Source of the DNA: Branchiostoma floridae
Lineage: Eukaryota; Chordata; Leptocardii; Amphioxiformes; Branchiostomatidae
Direction: 5' to 3'
Length of the DNA: 64,000 nucleotides
Assembly: GCF_000003815.2 (NCBI RefSeq)
Contig: NC_049980.1
Location: forward strand, 14,968,293 to 15,032,292
In this document: positions 57,496 through 64,000 of the stretch, in pieces
Layout: every line of letters begins with the position of its first letter
Numbering within the stretch: the stretch's first letter is position 1
The notes under the pieces: model-generated
Databases searched by the model: none
What the model saw: the letters and a program-made list of their open reading frames with translations, nothing else
What the model was told of the DNA's origin: nothing
Made by a program: the position numbers and the translations under genes

Positions 57496-59006
57496 TGCCG
57501 TAAACCCTGTGGTGTCTGTACCCCTAGTAGTGCCGTAAACCCTGTGGTGTCTGTACCCCTAGTAGTGCCGTAAACCCTGTGGTGTCTGTACGCCTAGCAG
57601 TGCCGTAAACCCTGTGGTGCAGATACCCCTAGCAGTGCCGTAAACCCTGTGGTGTCTGTACCCCTAGCAGTGCCGTAAACCCTGTGGTGTCTGTACCCCT
57701 AGCAGTGCCGTAAACCCTGTGGTGTCTGTACCCCTAGTAGTGCCGTAAACCCTGTGGTGTCTGTACCCCTAGCAGTGCCGTAAACCCTGTGGTGTCTGTA
57801 CCCCTAGTAGTGCCGTAAACCCTGTGGTGTCTGTACCCCTAGCAGTGCCGTAAACCCTGTGGTGCATATACCCCTAGTAGTGCCGTAAACCCTGTGGTGC
57901 CTATACCCCTAGTAGTGCCGTAAACCCTGTGGTGTCTGTACCCCTAGTAGTGCCGTAAACCCTGTGGTGTCTGTACCCCTAGTAGTGCCGTAAACCCTGT
58001 GGTGCCTATACCCCTAGTAGTGCCGTAAACCCTGTGGTGTCTGTACCCCTAGTAGTGCCGTAAACCCTGTGGTGTCTGTACCCCTAGTAGTGCCGTAAAC
58101 CCTGTGGTGTCTGTACCCCTAGTAGTGCCGTAAACCCTGTGGTGTCTGTACCCCTAGTAGTGCCGTAAACCCTGTGGTGTCTGTACCCCTAGTAGTGCCG
58201 TAAACCCTGTGGTGTCTGTACCCCTAGTAGTGCCGTAGAGCCTGTGGTGTCTGTACCCCTAGGAGTGGCGTAAAACCTGGGGTGGCTGTACCCCTTGGAA
58301 TGGCGGAAAACCTGGTGTGCCGGATCCCCCTTAGAGGGGCCGGTAAACCCTTGGGGGTTTCGGATACCCCCTAGGAAGTGCCCGTAAAACCCTGGGGGTG
58401 CAGGATACCCCCTAGGAGGGCCGGAAACCCTTGGGGTGTCGAGTACCCCTAGGTAGTGCCGGTAAACCCTTGGGGTGTCTGTCCCCCTAGCAGTGCCGTA
58501 AAACCCTGTGGTGTCTGTACCCCTAGTAGTGCCGTAAACCCTGTGGTGTCTGTACCCCTAGCAGTGCCGTAAACCCTGTGGTGCAGATACCCCTAGTAGT
58601 GCCGTAAACCCTGTGGTGCAGATACCCCTAGTAGTGCCGTAAACCCTGTGGTGTCTGTACCCCTAGCAGTGCCGTAAACCCTGTGGTGTCTGTACCCCTA
58701 GTAGTGCCGTAAACCCTGTGGTGCAGATACCCCTAGTAGTGCCGTAAACCCTGTGGTGTCTGTACCCCTAGTAGTGCCGTAAACCCTGTGGTGTCTGTAC
58801 CCCTAGTAGTGCCGTAAACCCTGTGGTGTCTGTACCCCTAGTAGTGCCGTAAACCCTGTGGTGTCTGTACCCCTAGTAGTGCCGTAAACCCTGTGGTGTC
58901 TGTACCCCTAGCAGTGCCGTAAACCCTGTGGTGCAGATACCCCTAGTAGTGCCGTAAACCCTGTGGTGTCTGTACCCCTAGTAGTGCCGTGAACCCTGTG
59001 GTGCAG
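57496..59006 (+). repeat. 35-bp satellite, left block
   Basis: About 43 head-to-tail units of gtgccgtaaaccctgtggtg plus tctgtacccctagta. The main variant replaces tctgtacc by cagatacc. A degenerate patch at about 58240-58490 has doubled bases and small insertions (for example ggataccccctagg), then the regular units resume. Confidence 0.97.
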
Positions 59007-60344
59007 GGGTTTACGGAAAAGGCTGGGCTGTCTACCTGGGCTGTCTACCTGGGCTGTCTACCTGGGCTGGCTATCACGTCAGGCTACTTGGACCTACGAA
59101 AGCCCATTGGGACAAAAACTGTTTTAGCAGTAGGGTTGTTTGTGCTCAATGAATACGCTATGTGTGAAGGAACTGTATGTGAATGGGCTGTATGTGAAGG
59201 AGCTGTGTTTGAAGGAGCGGTGTGTGAAGGGGCTTTGTGTGAAGCAATTGTGTGTGTTACATAACCCAGATGTTCTGGGTTCAAATCAGTTGATATGCCA
59301 CCGATCTTGTGCTTGGGAAGGGCTATTAACATTTATTGGGGTGATTGGATTAGTCTTAAGACTGGTGGCTAGTTTGTCAAAGGCGTCCAGGAGTCATTCT
59401 TTAGTGGCTATCAGGGTCCTTCTACGCCATCAAGATCGACAATTGAATCGTTGCTAAAATTGAATTCTTTTCGTTCGAATGTTCCGTCGAAATGTCGCAT
59501 TGCTTACAACAATTGTTTCCGTATAATAATGAATTTTCCTAGATCTTGTAGCGCAAGTGAAATGTTTGTATTTAACAATACGGATACCTTCGATGCCAGA
59601 TGGCGCAAACAGTGCCATTCATTTGTAAGTAGGCTTTTCAATTCATCCAATACCATTGTGCAGTCTGTGCTCAGGTCCGACTCTTTTTTTTACCACAATT
59701 CTTTCTTCCCCAATCTCTGGCGGCGCCTCTATACTTAGTCATAATATTTTCATGATGGTCTAAAATGTTGTACATATTTTATGTTTTTCATGTTTGTCCA
59801 TGTGTCTTATGGGCCAGTTAGAGCCTGAAATAAAGTAAAGTAAAATGCAAGGGTCTAGAACTGTTGCCATTCGGTGCTAACTCAATACGACAGCAATTAC
59901 CCCAGGTGTAGCCATAGGACTTAAGGTTTTGAACCACTTACACTGGGAAGGAAGGACCCCTAGTCTTTTCCGTAAGTCATGTGCCCTATCTGAGGGACCC
60001 TTATAATTACCGAAGATAGGTACTCTTTTTAAGAGCTCTTCCCAAGTGTACAAAATCGGTGGCATATCAACTGATTCGAACCCAGAACCTCTGGTTATGT
60101 AACATACACAGCTCCTTCAAACACAGCTGCTTCACACACTGCCACTTCACACAACTCATTCACATAATAACACACAGATCCTTCAGACACAGCTTCTTCG
60201 CTGAGCACAAACAACCCCTACTGCTAAAACAGCTTTTGTCCCAATGGGCTTTCGTAGGTCCAAGTAGCCTGACGTGATAGCCAGCCCAGGTAGACAGCCC
60301 TGGTAGACAGCCCAGGTAGACAGCCCAGCCTTTTCCGTAAACCC
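59007..60344. mobile_element. 1338-bp element with about 330-bp terminal inverted repeats
   Basis: The left end starts gggtttacggaaaaggctgg and the right end finishes ccagccttttccgtaaaccc. The inverted arms extend about 330 bp with high identity (59007-59335 and 59990-60344). Each arm contains gggctgtctacct repeats, a degenerate 15-bp gtgtgaaggagct array and a tRNA-like B-box (gggttcgaatcag). The 9 bases gtggtgcag lie directly on both sides (58998-59006 and 60345-60353), as a target duplication would. It sits inside the 35-bp satellite, which continues in the same orientation on both sides. The 9-bp duplication and long arms resemble Mutator-like elements; no transposase is present. Confidence 0.82.
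59340..59845 (+). mobile_element. LINE ORF2 C-terminal remnant nested in the foldback element
   Basis: A frame at 59451-59738 reads SKCRIAYNNCFRIIMNFPRS, CSASEMFVFNNTDTFDARWR and an end FFYHNSFFPNLWRRLYT. This is the typical C-terminal domain after reverse transcriptase in non-LTR elements (conserved YN..FR, CSASEMF). It is followed by a short 3' UTR with atgggccagttagagcctga and a (TAAAG)n tail at 59830-59845. It occupies the loop between the two inverted arms. Confidence 0.7.
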
Positions 60345-60965
60345 GTGGTGCAGATACCCCTAGTAGTGCCGTAAACCCTGTGGTGTCTGTACCCCTAGTA
60401 GTGCCGTAAACCCTGTGGTGTCTGTACCCCTAGTAGTGCCGTAAACCCTGTGGTGTCTGTACCCCTAGCAGTGCCGTAAACCCTGTGGTGCAGATACCCC
60501 TAGTAGTGCCGTAAACCCTGTGGTGTCTGTACCCCTAGTAGTGCCGTAAACCCTGTGGTGTCTGTACCCCTAGCAGTGCCGTAAACCCTGTGGTGTCTGT
60601 ACCCCTAGTAGTGCCGTAAACCCTGTAGTGTCTGTACCCCTAGTAGTACCGTAAACCCTGTAGTGTCTGTACCCCTAGTAGTGCCGTAAACCCTGTGGTG
60701 TCTGTACCCCTAGCAGTGCCGTAAACCCTGTGGTGCAGATACCCCTAGTAGTGCCGTAAACCCTGTGGTGTCTGTACCCCTAGTAGTGCCGTAAACCCTG
60801 TGGTGTCTGCACCCCTAGTAGTGCCGTAAACCCTGTGGTGTCTGTACCCCTAGTAGTGTCGTAAACCCTGTGGTGTCTGTACCCCTAGTAGTGCCGTAAA
60901 CCCTGTAGTGTCTGTACCCCTTGTAGTGCCGTAAACCCTGTGGTGTCTGTACGCCTAGTAGTGTC
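60345..60965 (+). repeat. 35-bp satellite, right block
   Basis: About 17-18 further units of the same 35-bp satellite and orientation, beginning with the duplicated gtggtgcag. The last units decay into cctagtagtgtccgtacctc. Confidence 0.96.
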
Positions 60966-61139
60966 CGTACCTCCCGTTTTGTTCGTTCTCCCAGTAGTGT
61001 CCATACCCCCTGCACTGTCTGATCTGTATCCCCGTTTTGTGTGAGTTGTATGTTTTCTCGTATTATTTTACCCACCCTAGAACAATACCAACATCCCAAT
61101 TAATCCGAAATTAAATTTTCAAAATCTGCCCCCGTTCAA

Positions 61140-61560
61140 AAATGGACTGTTCCAGATGTACCCCAATACTAAATGGACTCTTCCAAGTGACTCCTCTCCA
61201 ATCCCTAGTGTGAAAGCTGCATTCACACCGAATTTCATGTCATTTAGTTTAACTACTAGGGTACAGGAGCAAAAAATATACATTTTTGGCATAAAAATGG
61301 CAAAAAATCGCAATATTTAACCGAAATAAAGTAGTGTGTGCAAAGGCCATGAATAAAGTCCTGTTTGTATATGTAAAAGGCATTCCGACACTAAATTCCA
61401 GGTCATTTGATTTAATTACAAGGGCACAGGAGCCATAAATGTACATTTTTTTTCTAAAAATGACCATGAAATCCCCAAATTAACCATTTTGAAGTGATGT
61501 ATGCAAAAAGTGTGAATGAATTCCTGTGACCATATGTTGTAACTTTGTCCAGTTATGAAA
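61140..61560. repeat. Modular dispersed repeat, second family
   Basis: Two internal modules about 190 bp apart share aatttca.gtcatttgattta, caagggcacaggagc and atacattttt. The same phrases occur at 54426-54665. Confidence 0.55.
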
Positions 61561-61859
61561 ATGATGGAATTACAGAATTTCCTATCATATATCTGTTAAT
61601 TTCTGAGTGTTTCTGTAGGCCACAGGTGTGTATAATGGGCGAGATGTAAGCCTTGTTCATAGAGCAAAATGGCCGTTGTCATGGCAACCAGTGGCCACCA
61701 CCTTATCCCAAAATTATTTTTCTTGTATAATTAGATAAAGGCATCACACTATTGAAAAAGATCGATATTTTGACTTTGACAACTCGTTTTTTCTACAGAC
61801 AGAGCCTCTTAATATTACCCATGATGCATTGCGATACCAGGGTGATTTGATAAAACGCC

Positions 61860-62380
61860 CGCAGGGGTGTAATTCTTAAAACACTTATAACTCCTGATAG
61901 AATTGACGGATTTTCTTCATTTTCAGCCCAAAATGCAGGTAATGATTTGGCCAATCAACATAACTTATCATAAGAGACCCCATAGGTAGCCCGAAAAAAT
62001 GCCTGATGTTGGAAAGTAAACAATGCATTTTCTACACCGAGATTACCCCCAAAATCGGAGTTTAAAGACTCGTAACTTCCTAAAGATACTGAATATCGAC
62101 AAAATATTGATTATTTTGTGATTCCCAAGGCATGTTTTATCTACAAACCAATTTTCACGGAAAATTGTTGATGTTTGATAATTTGTCCCGGTCTTTTGTA
62201 TTTAGCCCCCAACAGCAATGTTCATTGTAATGACGTCATTTGGTCACGTGATTACAATAATAAAGCTGTACATAAAAGCTTGCTAATATACAAGAATAAA
62301 CTTTGGTTATTGCAGATTCAAAAAATCCATATTAGCTCTGGTCCCTCTCGGTGGTACAAAAAATCGTCCTGGCCCATGGA
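61860..62380 (+). repeat. Dispersed repeat, copy B (inverted relative to 51990)
   Basis: Reverse-complement match of 51990-52560 (see there), with blocks in the same order. It ends near ctctcggtggtacaaaaaat. Confidence 0.8.
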
Positions 62381-62469
62381 CTACTGTAGGTGGGGGGATC
62401 TGATTTGTAATTTTCAACATGGTCGCTGTGTGGAAACCCTCTCCCGACAGTGGAGAAGTTGAAATTCGA

Positions 62470-62690
62470 GAATCAGTGCTCGCCCTCCCCAAAAAGTAAA
62501 GTCAGTGATGCTAGATGAAAGTGCACATGAATGAGGCTAACCCTTGCACCAATTGTGCGTCTCCTACGTGCTAAGTGCTGAGCAAAATAGTATGTACTAT
62601 AATCTTAAAACACTTTGGTATGACTCGGCTGGGAATCAAACTCACGACCTACTGAAGCAAGGCTACTTGGCCATTGCACCGGTTGTTGGT
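62470..62690 (-). mobile_element. tRNA-derived SINE, reversed copy
   Basis: On the minus strand the order is atggccaagtagccttgctt (A-box region), gtcgtgagtttgattcccag (B-box region), ccgagtcataccaaag, then gctcagcacttagcacgtag. It matches the 48583-48870 copy in reverse. It abuts the stop codon of the NHL gene. Confidence 0.65.
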
Positions 62691-62693
62691 CCC

Positions 62694-62969
62694 CTATCCA
62701 ACCAGAAACACTATCCGACGTGGAAAGATCGTCACGACGTTGTCAATTGTGTTGGTGACCACCAGATCTCCGGCCGGCCCCACGGCAATGGCCCAGGGGT
62801 TGGTGACGTCAGCGGCGGTGCGTACAAACTCCCCGGCGCCTGTGAAGACCTCCACCCGCCCGCCGACCAGGTCCCCCACGATGATGTACCCGCGGGAGGC
62901 CGTGCTCACGCCCAGCGGTTTGCCATTTGTGGCGAAGGTGAGGATCAGATGTCCGGCCTGATTGTATAT
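62694..62969 (-). CDS. NHL-propeller protein, last exon
   Basis: On the minus strand, after the acceptor catccactcacccag, the frame reads IYNQAGHLILTFATNG, KPLGVSTASRGYIIVGDLVG, GRVEVFTGAGEFVRTAADVT, NPWAIAVGPAGDLVVTNTID and NVVTIFPRRIVFLVG, then TAG. These are the last two to three NHL blades (about 40 residues each: hydrophobic strand, G-x-[IL]-V-V, V-x-[IV]-F). The IFPRRIVF ending with an immediate stop matches what I recall as the C terminus of the amphioxus tail-TM-NHL family, so this is taken as the true end rather than a splice donor. NHL propellers bind RNA or protein; the ligand is unknown. Confidence 0.78.
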   Translation of the reverse strand: MYNQAGHLILTFATNGKPLGVSTASRGYIIVGDLVGGRVEVFTGAGEFVRTAADVTNPWAIAVGPAGDLVVTNTIDNVVTIFPRRIVFLVG

Positions 62970-62989
62970 CTGGGTGAGTGGATGAATTA

Positions 62990-63195
62990 ATGACTGAATG
63001 AATGAATGAACACATAAAGTAATTAATGGGGGAATGAATGAGTGAATGAATGAATGAAGAAATAAATGAATGAAGAAATAAATGAATGAATGAATGAATG
63101 AATGAATGAAAAAAGGAATGAATGAATGGAGGAAGGAAGGATGGAAGGAAGGAAGGAAAGAAGGAAGGAAGGAAGGAAGGAAGGAAGGAAGGAAA
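62990..63195. repeat. GAAT and GGAA tetranucleotide arrays in the NHL intron
   Basis: (GAAT)n from about 62990 to 63110 grades into (GGAA)n at about 63125-63195. The array fills nearly the whole 260-bp intron between the two NHL exons. Confidence 0.92.
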
Positions 63196-63228
63196 ACAGA
63201 AGTAGTCAAAAGAAACCATGAATCGAAC

Positions 63229-63587
63229 CTTCACGCTGGTGGAGAGGTCAGTCATTACAATGTTCCCCCACAGGTCTGTTGTGATGTACAATATGCCCGA
63301 ATCCCCTGGTTTGAAGCTCCGGTCAAACGAGCCGTCCGGCTGGAACATCAGAATCTCACTCGCAGCCTCAACGATGATCTTGCCGCTTCGCCTGTCCACG
63401 GCGATCTTCGGGTAAGACGCGTCGCGTTTCACGTCAAACATGGCGACCGGCAGGCCATCCTGATAGTCTACAACAGACACGGCACTGGCCATGGAAGGGA
63501 ACTTAACCACCCCCACCACCCAGACGTGCCCTTGTTGGTCAATGTCCACTTCGGTAGGGTACATCAACTGGCCATCTGTGCCCGACA
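63229..63587 (-). CDS. NHL-propeller protein, penultimate exon
   Basis: On the minus strand the acceptor aattctccccgctgcag starts a 359-bp exon in phase 1. It reads SGTDGQLMYPTEVDIDQQGH, VWVVGVVKFPSMASAVSVVD, YPKIAVDRRSGKIIVEAASE, ILMFQPDGSFDRSFKPGD and ILYITTDLWGNIVMTDLSTS. These are three NHL blades. It ends in phase 0 (donor gttcga, weak) and joins the exon at 62969 as STSVK/IYNQAG with the blade intact. Upstream exons with the transmembrane segment and cytoplasmic tail should lie beyond 64000. Membrane topology is inferred from the family, not seen here. Confidence 0.8.
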
Positions 63588-63654
63588 CTGCAGCGGGGAG
63601 AATTAAGGTAAATTTATGGTCTTTGTGCCACACAACTCTGTGCACTCACTGCAT

Positions 63655-63735
63655 CTCTTTCTCTCTCTCTCTCTCTGTCTCTCTGTTTCTCTCTCTCTGT
63701 CTCTCTCTCTTTATCTCTCTATCTCTCTAAGACTG
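63655..63735. repeat. (CT)n tract
   Basis: A CT-rich run with occasional gtctctctg interruptions, in the intron upstream of the NHL exon. Confidence 0.9.
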
Positions 63736-63893
63736 TCTCTCTCAGAGCCGCACAGTTCCATAGCCCTGAATAGACTTGAACTATGTGGCTTGATGAATTA
63801 CTCATGGATGCATGGAACTACAGTGCAAAAGATGCCGCCCCCAACGAACTGGAATTTCAAGGTACTAAAGTACTCAGGTGGGTAGTTAATGAG

Positions 63894-63924
<31 letters not shown>

Positions 63925-63925
63925 C
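63894..63925. repeat. (GATT)n tract
   Basis: About eight units of gatt. No gene was recognised in the remaining sequence up to 64000. Confidence 0.9.
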
Positions 63926-64000
63926 TTATAGGGTAGTCCCTTCAGTCTAGATGACTGATTTCCAAGGGAGCCCTGACATGTTTGCACATGTTTACACGGC

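Noticed and set aside
58989-59264. Frame with VCEGAVCEG repeats
   Set aside because: It lies in the inverted arm of the foldback element and follows a degenerate 15-bp repeat; the opposite arm does not keep the frame.
57496-60965. CRISPR-like array
   Set aside because: Units are directly adjacent with no unique spacers, in a eukaryotic context; it is a plain satellite.
62694-63645. Minus-strand FLPSFLPSF- and SFIHSFIH-type extensions of the NHL frames
   Set aside because: They read through the tetranucleotide intron; good acceptor and in-phase joining of the two NHL exons show it is spliced out.

Overview
The window looks like draft-assembly sequence from an invertebrate deuterostome, most probably an amphioxus (Branchiostoma). 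Reasons: intron-rich genes with GT-AG junctions, very long non-coding stretches, vertebrate-type TTAGGG-like repeats, CR1/L2-type retrotransposon pieces, tRNA-derived SINEs, and above all a pair of genes of a type I associate with amphioxus (a cytoplasmic tail with NPMY and PYAV-Y motifs, and a C-terminal NHL propeller). The species call is inference. Six runs of N (five of 100, one of 300) mark scaffold gaps.

Region 1-24 kb (+ strand). A clear CUB-domain exon (836-1204) flanked by phase-1 introns is followed by weaker short candidates, mostly phase 1-1 (5895-6002, 6642-6698, 13280-13339, 15660-15758, 23222-23352), which may belong to one secreted or cell-surface protein gene. Between them lie a 1-kb tandem duplication of a modular dispersed repeat (2111-4200), a PIF/Harbinger-like MITE (16324-16573) and an inverted repeat around a gap (about 18926-19135). 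Region 24.5-29 kb (- strand) holds a possible second secreted-protein gene: a signal-peptide exon (28960-29008), a phase 1-1 exon (25256-25378) and a terminal exon (24585-24748). Region 29-34 kb is non-coding with a MITE, a foldback repeat, a modular repeat copy and a trinucleotide palindrome.

Region 34.5-37.4 kb carries a Golgi carbohydrate sulfotransferase gene whose two recognisable halves are separated by a 5'-truncated non-LTR retrotransposon. Region 38-39.2 kb (- strand) is a damaged ankyrin-repeat/SOCS-box (ASB-like) gene, cut off at its 5' side by a 164-bp satellite with embedded TTAGGG-like repeats (39187-40776).

Region 41.5-47.9 kb (+ strand) is a protein kinase gene. Its catalytic exons 41527-41729, 42129-42184, 43561-43706 and the start of 44185-47897 read in phase, but the activation-segment exon (about 42489-42660, next to the 300-N gap) is frame-shifted. 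The last exon encodes a very long disordered tail of SGVASPQ heptads and 179-codon repeats. Region 48.2-50.8 kb (- strand) encodes an acidic N-terminal tail with two 24-bp minisatellites (HARDPNSG and VGQDNPSF) and PYAV-Y motifs. A relative supplies the C-terminal NHL propeller at 62694-63587 (- strand).

Region 51-62.5 kb is repeat-rich: a divergent inverted repeat pair (52.0 and 61.9 kb), foldbacks, and a 35-bp satellite (57496-60965) interrupted by a 1338-bp element with long terminal inverted repeats and a 9-bp target duplication, itself containing a LINE 3' end.

The neighbouring genes do not form an operon-like unit. They are independent eukaryotic genes, and the strongest signals for follow-up are the satellite/foldback nest, the repeat-tailed kinase, the satellite-truncated ASB-like gene and the orphan NPxF tail.
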